From NCBI GenBank assembly GCA_016861165.1, contig BOKV01000010.1, positions 1-64,000 of the forward strand: a stretch of 64,000 bases of DNA. The letters run 5' to 3'. The stretch comes from Alphaproteobacteria bacterium (GTDB lineage Bacteria; Pseudomonadota; Alphaproteobacteria; Rhizobiales; Rhizobiaceae). This document shows, in pieces, positions 12,302-22,255 of this stretch. Every line of letters begins with the position of its first letter. Position 1 is the stretch's first letter. The translations under genes were made by a program, and so were the position numbers. The notes beneath the pieces were generated by a model, which saw only the letters and a program-made list of their open reading frames with translations, searched no databases and was not told the DNA's origin.

Positions 12302-14003
12302 GCCGCCCCTGCCGGTTGCGCTGGCGGTCGCCCCGGCGCTTGCCATCGCCGTGCTGGCCGCGCCGGTCGGCTTCGGTCTGATCGCCACGGTGCTGCCGGC
12401 CTTTGGCTGGTTTCCGGCGCTGGGCGGCGAGACGTTATCGCTGGCGCCCTGGCGCGAACTGCTGGCCACGCCGGGGCTGTGGCGGTCGGCGGCGATCAGC
12501 CTGGCGGCCGGACTGTTGACCACGGCGGCGGCGCTGGCCGCCGTCATCGCCTTCGTTGCCGGTTGGTCGCACACCCGTGCGTTCCGCGCCATCCAGCACC
12601 TGATCTCGCCGCTCCTGTCGGTGCCGCACGCCGCCGCCGCCTTCGGCATCGCCTTCCTGATCGCGCCGTCCGGGTGGCTGATGCGTCTGGTCTCGCCGGA
12701 ACTCACCGGCTTCGCCCGACCGCCCGACTGGCTCATCGTCAACGATCCCTGGGGCCTCGCCATGATGGCCGGCCTGTTGGTCAAGGAACTGCCCTTCCTG
12801 TTCCTGGTGACACTGGCGGCGCTGCCGCAGGTGCGGTCGCACCTTCATGTGCGGACGGCGGCGAGCCTCGGCTACGGCCGCATCGCCGGCTTCGTGCTGA
12901 CGGCATGGCCACTGACCTATCCGCAGATCCGGCTCGCCGTCTTCGCCGTCATCGCCTATGCCAGCTCGGCGGTCGATGTCGCCATCATCCTCGGACCGAC
13001 CCGGCCGGCGCCGCTGGCGGTCCGCCTCGTCGAATGGATGAACGATCCCGACCTCGCCATGCGCTTCAAGGCGTCGGCCGGCGCGCTTCTGCAGCTTGGC
13101 TTGACGGCGACGGCGATACTGCTGTGGGTGGGCGGCGAGCGGATTGCCGCCGTCCTGTTGCGGCGGCTGTGTCGTTCGGGCCGGCGCTTCCGCCGTGAGG
13201 GCCCGGCCCGCCTGGCCGCCGCGGCCGTGGTGACGGCGGCGGCGGCGGCCGTCTTTGCCGGCCTCGCTGTCCTGGCGCTGTGGTCGTTTGCCGGCTACTG
13301 GTCGTTTCCCGATGCTGTGCCTCGGACGCTGACACTCGACATCTGGCGCCGCGAGCTGCCGGGGCTGACGCGGCCGCTTGCAGTCACCGTCGGCATCGGT
13401 CTTGCCGCCACGGCGCTAGCCGTCGCCATCGCGCTCGCCTGCCTGGAGCGCGAAAGCCGCACCGGCGAGCGCGTACGCGGACGCTCCCCTTACATCCTCT
13501 ACCTGCCGCTGCTGGTGCCGCAGGTCTCCTTCGTTTTTGGCATGCAGCTTGCGTTCCTCCTGGCGGGCATCGGCGCGAGCATTCTTGCGGTCGTGCTGGC
13601 CCACCTCGTCTTCGTCCTGCCCTACGTGCTGCTGTCGCTGTCCGATCCCTGGCACGCGCTCGACCCGCGCTATGCCCGCGTCGCCGCTTCGCTCGGCGCC
13701 GGCGCCGGTCTCGTCTTCTGGCGGGTCCGCCTGCCGATGCTCGCGGCGGCCATTCTTGTCGGCGCCGCCGTCGGGTTTGCCGTCTCGATCGGCCAGTACC
13801 TGCCGACCCTGCTCATCGGCGCCGGCCGCTGGCCGACGGTGACGACAGAGGCTGTCGCGCTTGCCTCCGGCGGGGACCGGCGTGTAATTGGCGTCTATGC
13901 CTTCGTCCAGATGCTGCTGCCCTTCCTCGGGTTCATGATCGCCACGCTGGTGCCGGCCGTCGCCTTCATGCGCCGCCGCGACATGCGACCGGCCGGAGCA
14001 TGA
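12291..14003 (+). CDS. ynjC: ABC transporter permease, YnjC type (two fused permease units)
   Basis: A 570-residue inner-membrane protein with about 12 hydrophobic segments arranged as two BPD-type permease units, each with an EAA-like loop (TAASLGYGRIAGFVLTAWPL; VAASLGAGAGLVFWRVRLPML). Such dimer-in-one permeases belong to the Fe/spermidine/thiamine branch. No ATG is present at the family-expected start; TTG 12291, overlapping the ynjB stop, is used. It forms the channel for the YnjB ligand with YnjD as ATPase. Confidence 0.87.
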   Translation: MPTRPPLPVALAVAPALAIAVLAAPVGFGLIATVLPAFGWFPALGGETLSLAPWRELLATPGLWRSAAISLAAGLLTTAAALAAVIAFVAGWSHTRAFRAIQHLISPLLSVPHAAAAFGIAFLIAPSGWLMRLVSPELTGFARPPDWLIVNDPWGLAMMAGLLVKELPFLFLVTLAALPQVRSHLHVRTAASLGYGRIAGFVLTAWPLTYPQIRLAVFAVIAYASSAVDVAIILGPTRPAPLAVRLVEWMNDPDLAMRFKASAGALLQLGLTATAILLWVGGERIAAVLLRRLCRSGRRFRREGPARLAAAAVVTAAAAAVFAGLAVLALWSFAGYWSFPDAVPRTLTLDIWRRELPGLTRPLAVTVGIGLAATALAVAIALACLERESRTGERVRGRSPYILYLPLLVPQVSFVFGMQLAFLLAGIGASILAVVLAHLVFVLPYVLLSLSDPWHALDPRYARVAASLGAGAGLVFWRVRLPMLAAAILVGAAVGFAVSIGQYLPTLLIGAGRWPTVTTEAVALASGGDRRVIGVYAFVQMLLPFLGFMIATLVPAVAFMRRRDMRPAGA

Positions 14004-14632
14004 CCGCGAACCTGCGGATCGAGCGAGTGGAGATCAGCCTCGGCGAGCGGCGGCTGATCGATCTCTCGGCGACCGTCGCCCCCGGCGCGGTGCTGACCGT
14101 GATGGGGCCGTCGGGCTCCGGCAAGTCGACGCTGCTCGCTTACATCGCCGGTTTCCTCGAGCCGCCTTTCCGGGCCAAAGGCCGCATCTTCATCGGCGAG
14201 CGCGAAATAACCGACCTGCCGGCCAACGAGCGGCGCACTGGCCTCCTGTTCCAGGACCCGATGCTGTTCCCACATATGAGCGTCGGCGACAATCTGCTGT
14301 TTGCCATCGCCGCCGGCGGCGGCCACCGCCAGCGGCGTGGGATCGCCGAGGCGGCGCTGGCCGAAGCCGGGCTCGACGGCTTCTTCGACCGCGACCCGGC
14401 GACGTTGTCTGGCGGCCAGGCGGCGCGCACCGCGCTGATGCGGGTGCTGGTATCGCAGCCGCAGGCGCTGCTGCTCGACGAGCCCTTCTCCCGGCTCGAC
14501 GCGGACCTGCGCGGCCAGATCCGCGCCTTCGTCTTCGCCGAGGCGGTCGAGCGCCGTCTGCCGGTGCTGCTGGTCACCCATGACGAGGCCGATGCGCGGG
14601 CGGCGGGCGGCCCGGTGGTCGTCCTGGAATGA
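14000..14632 (+). CDS. ynjD: ABC transporter ATP-binding protein, YnjD type
   Basis: A 210-residue ATPase: Walker A GPSGSGKST near residue 35, Q-loop LLFQDPMLFPHMSV, signature LSGGQAARTALMR, Walker B ALLLDEPFSRLD and switch His in LLVTHDEADA. It energises the YnjBC importer at the inner membrane. The ATG overlaps the permease stop and its own stop overlaps the hrpB start (ATGA), so five genes may be made from one message. No C-terminal regulatory domain is present. Confidence 0.93.
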   Translation: MTANLRIERVEISLGERRLIDLSATVAPGAVLTVMGPSGSGKSTLLAYIAGFLEPPFRAKGRIFIGEREITDLPANERRTGLLFQDPMLFPHMSVGDNLLFAIAAGGGHRQRRGIAEAALAEAGLDGFFDRDPATLSGGQAARTALMRVLVSQPQALLLDEPFSRLDADLRGQIRAFVFAEAVERRLPVLLVTHDEADARAAGGPVVVLE

Positions 14633-17082
14633 CATCCTCCGCGCCAGGCGCAGCCTTGCCCGTCGACGCGAGTCTGCCGGAACTGCTGGGCGTGCTGGGC
14701 AAGCGCAATGTGGCGGTGCTGACCGCCCCGCCCGGTGCCGGCAAGACGACGCGGGTGCCGGCGGCGCTGCTTGGCGAGGCGTGGTGCACCGGCCGGGTCC
14801 TCGCCCTTGAGCCGCGACGTCTGGCCGCGCGCGCCGCCGCCGCCTTCGTCGCTCGCCAGCGCGGCGAAGCGCCCGGGCGCACCATCGGCTATCGCGTGCG
14901 GCTGGAGACGCGGGTGAGCGCCGCCACGCGCGTCGAATTCGTTACCGAAGGGGTATTCACGCGCATGGCGCTCGCCGACCCGGAACTGGGCGGCATCAGC
15001 GCGGTCATCTTCGACGAGTTTCACGAACGCAGCCTCGACACCGATCTGGGGTTGGCGCTGGCGCTCGACATCCAGGCTGGCCTGCGGCCGGACCTGCGTA
15101 TCCTGGTGATGTCGGCGACGCTCGAGATCGACCGGCTGTCGCGTTTCCTGGGCGGCGCCCCGGTCATCGAAAGTCACGGCCGCAGCTTCCCGATTGAAGT
15201 GCGCTACGAAGCTCGTTCCGCTGACGAAACGATCGAAAGGGCGACCGCCCGCGCAGTTCTTTCGGCGCTGGCCGCCGAATCGGGATCGGTGCTCGCCTTC
15301 CTGCCCGGCCAGGCCGAGATCAGGCGCGCGATCGAGCACCTCGCCGGCCGGCTGCCGGCCGGCGTCAGCGTCCACCCGCTGCATGGCGGCATCGATCCCG
15401 GCGAACAGGAAGCGGCGATCCGCCCGGCAGCGCCGGGAACGCGCAAGGTGGTGCTGGCAACGGCGATCGCCGAGACCTCGCTCACCATCGAGGGGGTGCG
15501 CGTGGTCGTCGACAGCGGCCTGGCGCGCGTGCCGAGATATGAGCCGCGAACCGGGCTCACCCGGCTGGAGACGGTGCGCGCCTCGCACTTCTCGGTCGAT
15601 CAGCGCGCCGGCCGCGCCGGCCGCACCGGATCGGGCATCGCCATCCGCCTGTGGCGGGAGCAGCAGAACGCCGCCCTGGCGCCGGCCGCGCGACCGGAGA
15701 TACTGGAGGCCGACCTGTCGCCGCTCGCCCTCGATCTCGCCGGTTGGGGCGTCACCGACCCTGCGGCGCTGCGTTGGCTCGACCCGCCGCCGGCGCCGGC
15801 CTGGACCGAGGCGGTGGCGCTGCTCAAGGAGTTGGGCGCGCTGGACAGGAGCGGGGCGATCACGCCGGCCGGCAAGGCGATGCGTCAATTGCCGCTGGCG
15901 CCGCGCTTCGCCCACATGGTGGTGGCGGCGGCCGATCACGGCCAGGCGCGGGAGGCCGCGCTGCTGGCGCTCATTGCCTCCGAGCGCGGGCTGGGCGGCA
16001 AAGCGGTCGACCTGGCGCTGCGGCTCGACCGTCTGCGCCATGACCGCGGCGAACGCGCCGCGGCGGCGCGCCGCCTGGCCGCGCGCATGGTGAGGGACCT
16101 GCCGGAGGCGGCGCCGGCCGGCCTTTCGGCCGGAGCGCTGCTGTCGCTCGCCTGGCCCGACCGCATGGCGCAACTGCGCGGCGCCGGCCGCGGGTTCCGC
16201 CTTGCCAACGGTCGCGGCGCCATCATCGACGAGGTCGAGCCGCTGGCGCGGGAAGCCTTCGTGGTCGTCGCCGACCTGCAGGGGGCGGCCGCCTCGGCCC
16301 GCATCCTGTCGGCGGCCGCCGTCACGGCCGGGGAGATCGAGCGCCTGCATGGCGCGCGCTTCACCCGGACCCGTGAGGTCGGCTTTGACGAAGCTTCCGG
16401 AGCGGTCCGCGCCCGCCACACGCGCCGGCTCGGCACGCTGGTCATGTCGGCGGTGCCGGTCGAGCCGACGTTCGACGAGGCGGGGGCGGTGCTCGCCGAG
16501 GCGGTCCGCCGCAAGGGACTGGCGGCGCTCGGCTGGGACAAGGCGGCAACACGCCTGCGCGACCGCATCGCGTTCCTCAATCGCCATGTCGGCGGCTGGC
16601 CCGACGCCAGCGAGGCAGCCCTGTTGGCAAGGCTGGAGGATTGGCTGCTGCCGGTTGCACCGGCGGCCCGGTCGCTGGCCGATCTCGGACCCCGAAGCCT
16701 GATGGCCGGCCTCGACCAGCTGCTCGCCCTCCATGGCCGGTCGCGGCGGGAACTGGACGCCGCCCTGCCGGAGACCTTTCTGACGCCGGCCGGCTCGCGC
16801 ATCGCGCTGCGTTACGAGGACGACCAGGTTGTGCTGCCCGTGCGCGTGCAGGAACTGTACGGCATGACAGTCCACCCGGCCATTGCCGATGGCTCCATCG
16901 CGCTGACGCTGGAGCTGCTGTCGCCGGCCGGCCGCCCGATCCAGGTGACGCGCGACCTGCCGCGCTTCTGGGCCGGATCGTGGGCGGCCGTGCGCGCCGA
17001 GATGCGCGGGCGCTATCCCAGGCACTTCTGGCCCGAGGACCCGGCCGGCGCGCCGGCGACGACGCGGGTGCGGCCGCGGTAG
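14629..17082 (+). CDS. hrpB: ATP-dependent helicase HrpB
   Basis: An 817-residue DExH-box protein: Walker A APPGAGKTT (residues 33-41), DEFH box at 129-132 in VIFDEFHERSLDTD, motif III VMSATLE, and C-terminal helicase motifs TAIAETSLTIEG and QRAGRAGRTGSG, followed by the HA2-like and HrpB-specific C-terminal domains (FWAGSWAAVRAEMRGRYPRHFWPEDP). HrpB is related to RNA helicases; its physiological role is poorly defined. It is coupled to ynjD by ATGA overlap and lies directly upstream of regB, a neighbourhood known from rhizobial actS-actR loci. Confidence 0.96.
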   Translation: MTSSAPGAALPVDASLPELLGVLGKRNVAVLTAPPGAGKTTRVPAALLGEAWCTGRVLALEPRRLAARAAAAFVARQRGEAPGRTIGYRVRLETRVSAATRVEFVTEGVFTRMALADPELGGISAVIFDEFHERSLDTDLGLALALDIQAGLRPDLRILVMSATLEIDRLSRFLGGAPVIESHGRSFPIEVRYEARSADETIERATARAVLSALAAESGSVLAFLPGQAEIRRAIEHLAGRLPAGVSVHPLHGGIDPGEQEAAIRPAAPGTRKVVLATAIAETSLTIEGVRVVVDSGLARVPRYEPRTGLTRLETVRASHFSVDQRAGRAGRTGSGIAIRLWREQQNAALAPAARPEILEADLSPLALDLAGWGVTDPAALRWLDPPPAPAWTEAVALLKELGALDRSGAITPAGKAMRQLPLAPRFAHMVVAAADHGQAREAALLALIASERGLGGKAVDLALRLDRLRHDRGERAAAARRLAARMVRDLPEAAPAGLSAGALLSLAWPDRMAQLRGAGRGFRLANGRGAIIDEVEPLAREAFVVVADLQGAAASARILSAAAVTAGEIERLHGARFTRTREVGFDEASGAVRARHTRRLGTLVMSAVPVEPTFDEAGAVLAEAVRRKGLAALGWDKAATRLRDRIAFLNRHVGGWPDASEAALLARLEDWLLPVAPAARSLADLGPRSLMAGLDQLLALHGRSRRELDAALPETFLTPAGSRIALRYEDDQVVLPVRVQELYGMTVHPAIADGSIALTLELLSPAGRPIQVTRDLPRFWAGSWAAVRAEMRGRYPRHFWPEDPAGAPATTRVRPR

Positions 17083-17162
17083 CACCGAGCGAGGCGCCGG
17101 GCGGCCGGTTTGCCAAAGCCGGCGGAGCAACCGATATTGCAGGGCAGCAACGGAGCGCCGCG

Positions 17163-18560
17163 ATGGTGGACAACATGCTCGGCCGGTCGCCCCCGGGCGG
17201 CCCGAGCCTGCGTCTGGAGACCCTGATCCGCATCCGCTGGCTGGCGGTGATCGGCCAGACGGTGGCAGTGTTCTTCGTCGCCTATGTGCTGCGCTACGAA
17301 TTCTATCTGTCGCTGTGCCTGGCGCTGATCGCCGCCTCCGCCTGGCTCAACGTCTTCCTGCGCCTGCGCTACAGGGCGAGCTTCCGTCTGACCGAGACCG
17401 CCGCCGTGGCGTTGCTGGGCTACGACATCCTCCAGCTGGCGCTGCTGCTGTTCCTGACCGGCGGGCTGCAGAACCCGTTCGCCATGCTGCTGGTCGTCCC
17501 CGTCGTCGTCTCGGCGACGTCGCAGTCGATCCGCCAGATCGTGCCGCTCGGCGTGCTCGCCATCGGCGCGGCCACCGTATTGGTGTTCGCGCACCTGCCG
17601 CTGCCCTGGCAAAGCGGCGAGGAACTGCAAGTGCCGCTGATCTACGTCATCGGCATGTGGGTTGCCATCGCCTCGATGCTGGTGTTCACGGCGGTCTACA
17701 CCTACCGCGTCGCCGATGAGGCGCGGCAATTGTCAAACGCGCTGGCGGCGACCGAGCTGGTGCTGCAGCGCGAGCAGCATCTGTCGGTCCTCGACGGGCT
17801 CGCCGCCGCCGCCGCGCACGAACTTGGCACGCCGCTCGCCACCATCGCGCTGGTCTCCAAGGAGATGATCCGCGAACTGCCGCCGGATTCGCCGCTCGCC
17901 GAGGACGCCCGGCTCCTGCGCGGCCAGGCCGAACGCTGCCGCGAAATCCTCGAGAAGCTGACCTCGCTGTCGGACGCCGGCGACGAGCACATCGGCCGCA
18001 TGGCGCTCTCCTCGCTGATGGAGGAGGTCGCTGCCCCCCACCGCGACTTCGGCGTCGAGCTGGCCGTCGAGCCGGGCGCCGTGGCCGGCGAGCCGGTCGC
18101 CAGCCGCAATCCGGCCATCCTCTACGGGCTCGGCAACCTGGTCGAGAACGCAGTCGACTTTGCCCGTTCGAAAGTAGTCTTCGCCGCGAGCTGGGATGCC
18201 GACACCGTCACCGTCACCATCACCGACGACGGCCCCGGCCTGTCGCCCGAAATGATGGAGCGCATCGGCGAACCCTATGTCACCTCGCGCCGCAGGCCGG
18301 CCACCGGCGGCGGCCTCGGCCTCGGCCTGTTCATCGCCAAGACGCTGCTCGAACGCTCGGGCGCGACGCTCGAATTCGCCAATGCCGAGGCCGGCGGCGC
18401 CCGCGTCACCGTGCGCTGGCCGCGCGGGCTGATCGACATCGGCCAGGATGGCGGCGCTCGGGCACCCCGCCAGCAGGTCGGTCACGCGCCGGCCACCGGC
18501 CGCCCGGGCAGCGGGGTTTTGACAAAGCCCCCGCAACTGACCAATAAGAAGGCGGATTGA
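17163..18560 (+). CDS. regB: Redox sensor histidine kinase RegB/ActS/PrrB
   Basis: A 465-residue membrane sensor. Six N-terminal hydrophobic segments include the quinone-sensing signature GGLQNPF at 100-106. The H-box AAAAHELGTPLA has phospho-accepting His219. Cys259 in QAERCREIL lies exactly 40 residues later, the spacing of His225 and redox-active Cys265 in Rhodobacter RegB. The ATP-binding domain has NLVENAVDFA, DDGPGL and GLGLGLFIAKTLLERSG. RegB phosphorylates RegA when the quinone pool is reduced, controlling respiration, CO2/N2 fixation or acid tolerance depending on species. The upstream open frame is an extension without family features. regA follows after 12 bases. Confidence 0.95.
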   Translation: MVDNMLGRSPPGGPSLRLETLIRIRWLAVIGQTVAVFFVAYVLRYEFYLSLCLALIAASAWLNVFLRLRYRASFRLTETAAVALLGYDILQLALLLFLTGGLQNPFAMLLVVPVVVSATSQSIRQIVPLGVLAIGAATVLVFAHLPLPWQSGEELQVPLIYVIGMWVAIASMLVFTAVYTYRVADEARQLSNALAATELVLQREQHLSVLDGLAAAAAHELGTPLATIALVSKEMIRELPPDSPLAEDARLLRGQAERCREILEKLTSLSDAGDEHIGRMALSSLMEEVAAPHRDFGVELAVEPGAVAGEPVASRNPAILYGLGNLVENAVDFARSKVVFAASWDADTVTVTITDDGPGLSPEMMERIGEPYVTSRRRPATGGGLGLGLFIAKTLLERSGATLEFANAEAGGARVTVRWPRGLIDIGQDGGARAPRQQVGHAPATGRPGSGVLTKPPQLTNKKAD

Positions 18561-18572
18561 CGGGAATCGAGG

Positions 18573-19145
18573 ATGCAACCAATGCCCGAGGCGGAATCGG
18601 CCGGCATCGCCGACATCGGCGATGACCGCAGCCTGCTCATTGTCGATGACGACCGCCCGTTCCTGACCCGCCTGGCGCGGGCGATGGAAAGCCGCGGCTT
18701 TGCGGTCGAGACCGCCGAATCGGTGGCCGAGGGACTGGTCAAGGTCCGCGCCAATCCGCCGGCTTTCGCCGTCGTCGACATGCGTCTCGGCGATGGCAAC
18801 GGCCTCGACGTGATCGAAGCCATCCGCCAGCGCAAGCCGGACAGCAAGGCGATCATCCTGACCGGCTATGGCAACATCGCCACGGCGGTGACCGCGGTCA
18901 AGCTCGGCGCGGTCGACTATCTGTCGAAGCCGGCCGACGCCGACGAAATCATGGCGGCGCTGCTGCGCCGGGCCGGCGAGCGCGCCGACCCGCCCGAGAA
19001 CCCGATGTCGGCCGACCGCGTGCGCTGGGAGCACATCCAGCGCGTCTACGAACTGTGCGACCGCAACGTCTCGGAGACGGCCCGCCGGCTCAACATGCAC
19101 CGGCGCACCCTGCAGCGCATCCTGGCCAAGCGGGCACCGAAATAG
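18573..19145 (+). CDS. regA: Response regulator RegA/ActR/PrrA
   Basis: A 190-residue two-domain regulator. The receiver domain has acidic pocket VDDDRPF, phospho-acceptor Asp69 in VVDMRLGDGNG, TGYG and KP. The C-terminal Fis-type helix-turn-helix is the almost invariant RegA sequence (RVRWEHIQRVYELCDRN ... MHRRTLQRILAKR). A short Pro-containing linker joins the domains. It acts as a global transcription regulator of energy metabolism, phosphorylated by RegB encoded 12 bases upstream. The msrPQ genes lie convergently just downstream. Confidence 0.97.
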   Translation: MQPMPEAESAGIADIGDDRSLLIVDDDRPFLTRLARAMESRGFAVETAESVAEGLVKVRANPPAFAVVDMRLGDGNGLDVIEAIRQRKPDSKAIILTGYGNIATAVTAVKLGAVDYLSKPADADEIMAALLRRAGERADPPENPMSADRVRWEHIQRVYELCDRNVSETARRLNMHRRTLQRILAKRAPK

Positions 19146-19152
19146 CGCCCGG

Positions 19153-19806
19153 TCAGGCCTGCTGGGCGGCGACGCGGCCGGCGGCCCGGCGCGGCGCACG
19201 CCTCGGCACCAGCCGCAGCGCGAGCAGGACGACGACGATCGCCGCGTAGGCGAGCGGTTCGGCCGTCCAGCTCTTGACCAGCAGCAGGTAGTGCAGCGCC
19301 ATCATCGCCGCCGCCGGGTAGGCGAGGCGATGCAGCTTGCGCCAGGCGGCGGCGCCGAGCCGACGCACCATGGCGTCGGTCGAGGTGAGCGCCAGCGGCA
19401 CCAGGGCCGCGAACGCCGCCATGCCGATGATGATGTAAGGACGCTTGGCAAGATCGGCGAGGATGAAGCTCCAGCCGAACTGCTGGTCGAGCGCCAGATA
19501 GGTGGCGAGGTGGGCGAGCGCATAGTAGAACGCCGTCAGCCCCAGCATCCGCCTGAAGCGGACGAGCCGCAGCCCGGTCCAGTCCAGCAGTGGCGTCGCC
19601 GCCAGCGTGGCAATCATGAATCTCAGCGCCCACAGGCCGAGGCCCTGTTCCAGAGCCTTCATCGGCTCGAAGCCGAGGCGGCCGGTAAGTGCCGCGAGGA
19701 ACAGCCACGCCCCCGGCGCCAGCGCCACGAAATAGAGCGGCAGCACCGGCACGCGCTTCAGCGCGCCGTTCAGGGCCTCGACGACAGTTCTGGCGGTGGC
19801 GGCCAT
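19153..19806 (-). CDS. msrQ: MsrQ, heme-binding membrane subunit of the periplasmic methionine sulfoxide reductase
   Basis: A 217-residue inner-membrane b-type cytochrome (YedZ family) with about six membrane helices and His residues in FYYALAHLATYLAL and MALHYLLLVKSW that would bind heme. It passes electrons from the quinone pool to MsrP. Segments PWFL-like GAWLFLAAL, TGLRLVRFRRMLGL and KLHRLAYPAAA are typical. The start is two bases after the msrP stop, so the two are one operon. A short basic tail ends the protein. Confidence 0.95.
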   Translation of the reverse strand: MAATARTVVEALNGALKRVPVLPLYFVALAPGAWLFLAALTGRLGFEPMKALEQGLGLWALRFMIATLAATPLLDWTGLRLVRFRRMLGLTAFYYALAHLATYLALDQQFGWSFILADLAKRPYIIIGMAAFAALVPLALTSTDAMVRRLGAAAWRKLHRLAYPAAAMMALHYLLLVKSWTAEPLAYAAIVVVLLALRLVPRRAPRRAAGRVAAQQA

Positions 19807-19808
19807 GG

Positions 19809-20756
<948 letters not shown>

Positions 20757-20791
20757 GGCGGCTCCGTTTCGGTTCGGGTCCTTCGCCCCGA

Positions 20792-20820
20792 TTTATAAGG
20801 AGCCGCGGCGCGCGATACAA
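20792..20820 (-). promoter_or_regulatory. Candidate promoter of msrPQ
   Basis: On the minus strand TATAAA (20797-20792) lies 17 bases after TTGTAT (20820-20815), 36 bases before the msrP start codon. The -10 is near consensus and the -35 is weak (TTG only), which would fit an activated promoter. Consensus inspection only. Confidence 0.4.
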
Positions 20821-20864
20821 TTCAACCGCCGGTCAATTCCCCGTCAGCCGCAGAGCTATCGCAT

Positions 20865-21290
20865 TCACTCCTCGGCGACCCGGCCGCGCAGCTTTTTGAC
20901 CGCCGAGCGGCCCGACTTGCCGCGCAGCCGCTTCTCGACCGCGCTCTTCGGCGGCCGCGTCTTCTTGCGCTTGGGCGGCGGCGGCCGGGACGCCTGGGCG
21001 ACCAGCGCCGCCAGCCGGGCCCGCGCGTCGTCGCGGTTGGCCGCCTGGGTGCGGAACCGGGCCGCCTCGATGATGAGCTCGCCGGCCGCGGTCATCAGAT
21101 GGCTGGCGATCCGCCGCAGCCGCTCCTTCTGGTAAGGGGTCAGCGACGGCGAGCGCTCGACGTCGAAGCGCAGCTGGACGGCGGTTGCCACCTTGTTGAC
21201 GTTCTGGCCGCCGGGCCCGGAGGCGCGGATGAACGCCTCGGACAGTTCGGCCTCGGGAATGGTCGGCTCGGTCTGTCTCACGGGTCGCAT
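20865..21290 (-). CDS. arfB: Alternative ribosome-rescue factor ArfB (YaeJ)
   Basis: A 141-residue class-I-release-factor-like peptidyl-tRNA hydrolase that frees ribosomes stalled at mRNA ends. The catalytic GGQ at 27-29 sits in RASGPGGQNVNK. The C-terminal tail is long and basic (PPPPKRKKTRPPK ... RLRGKSGRSAVKKLRGR), as needed to enter the empty mRNA channel. It is a single gene between msrP and the XRE regulator, all on the minus strand. Confidence 0.95.
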   Translation of the reverse strand: MRPVRQTEPTIPEAELSEAFIRASGPGGQNVNKVATAVQLRFDVERSPSLTPYQKERLRRIASHLMTAAGELIIEAARFRTQAANRDDARARLAALVAQASRPPPPKRKKTRPPKSAVEKRLRGKSGRSAVKKLRGRVAEE

Positions 21291-21350
21291 CCTCGCGCCC
21301 TCCCGGGCAATCGCGATGTCGCGGTGGCATAGGCCGGGCGCCGCGCATGA

Positions 21351-22130
21351 TCAACCATCCGCCAGCCTATCGGCCAGCCGGCGTGTCTCGGCGTCGGCGG
21401 GAAAATACTGCTCGATGAAGATACCTTCGAGCAGCACGTCCTGGGCCGAGCCCAGCGTCGTCACGGTCGTAATCCAGCGGGTCTCCACACCAGCAAGGGC
21501 GAGTGCCAGTTCGACATAGGGCGGCGGCCGGCCGGTTTCGGCTCGGGCTTCGGGCAGGTGGCCGCCGGCACGCAGCGCCGCCAGCCGGCGGGCGAGCGGG
21601 CTGCGCGGCCCGAGAAAGCGGGCCTCTGCTTCAGCCCGGCGCAGGAAGGCGGCGGCAAAGGCCGGCCAGTTGGCGATCGCCGCGCGCACCGGCCCCGGCG
21701 TGAACACGAGATCGAGCAGGTTGGCGGCCGTGCCAACCCCGAAGCGCGCCGTCAGCGCTGCAAAGCCGGTGTTACCACCCAGCACGTCATAGCCGGCATT
21801 GAAGCAGGCGGCCGGCCACGGCGCATGGCGGTCGAGGATCAGGTCGACCACGCGGCGCGCGCCCGGCTCGACGCCGTCGAGACCGCGATCGGCGGAACCG
21901 CCGAAACGCGGCGCATAGCCGGCGGCGGCGAACAGCTCGTTGTGGGCGCCGGTCGGCAGGTCGAGCGCCTGGGCCAGGCGCAGGATCATGCCCTCGGTCG
22001 GCCGCGACCGACCCGTCTCGAGAAAGGAGAGGTGGCGCGCCGAAATGCCGGCCTCGCCGGCGAGATCGAGCTGGCTCAGCCGCCGCACCCGGCGCCATTC
22101 CTTGAGCTGCGGACCGAAATGCAGGGTCAT
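21351..22130 (-). CDS. XRE-family transcriptional regulator with MmyB-like ligand-binding domain
   Basis: A 259-residue regulator. The N-terminal helix-turn-helix (residues ~8-62) has RRLSQLDLAGEAGISARHLSFLETGRSRPT. The C-terminal ~170 residues match the MmyB-like domain (APWPAACFNAGYDVLGGNTGF, NLLDLVFTPGPVRAAIANW), which binds a fatty-acid-like ligand in relatives. It is divergently transcribed from the DUF2834-TRAP operon with a palindromic operator candidate between them, so it probably controls that operon and itself. Its ligand is unknown. Confidence 0.9.
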   Translation of the reverse strand: MTLHFGPQLKEWRRVRRLSQLDLAGEAGISARHLSFLETGRSRPTEGMILRLAQALDLPTGAHNELFAAAGYAPRFGGSADRGLDGVEPGARRVVDLILDRHAPWPAACFNAGYDVLGGNTGFAALTARFGVGTAANLLDLVFTPGPVRAAIANWPAFAAAFLRRAEAEARFLGPRSPLARRLAALRAGGHLPEARAETGRPPPYVELALALAGVETRWITTVTTLGSAQDVLLEGIFIEQYFPADAETRRLADRLADG

Positions 22131-22177
22131 CTGGGTTTCTCCGGCGGATAGGATTGCTTGTTCCGGCCGGCATTCAC

Positions 22178-22194
22178 ATTACCTCGCGGGTAAT
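22178..22194. promoter_or_regulatory. Inverted-repeat operator candidate for the divergent XRE regulator
   Basis: ATTACC-TCGCG-GGTAAT is a perfect 6-bp inverted repeat with a 5-base spacer. It lies 48 bases before the XRE start codon and 62 before the DUF2834 start. It is AT-rich at the arms in an otherwise GC-rich gap, as expected for an HTH dimer site. Binding is inferred. Confidence 0.5.
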
Positions 22195-22255
22195 TGTTTG
22201 CGCTACCACCATCTCCCAACATGGCGCCGTGTTCACCCAGCAAGGAGTCCCGATC

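Noticed and set aside
14140-17130. A 996-codon open frame on the minus strand across hrpB and ynjD
   Set aside because: It is antisense to two clear genes, has no domain pattern, and is Arg/Gly/Ala-rich as expected when GC3 bias removes stops from the opposite strand.
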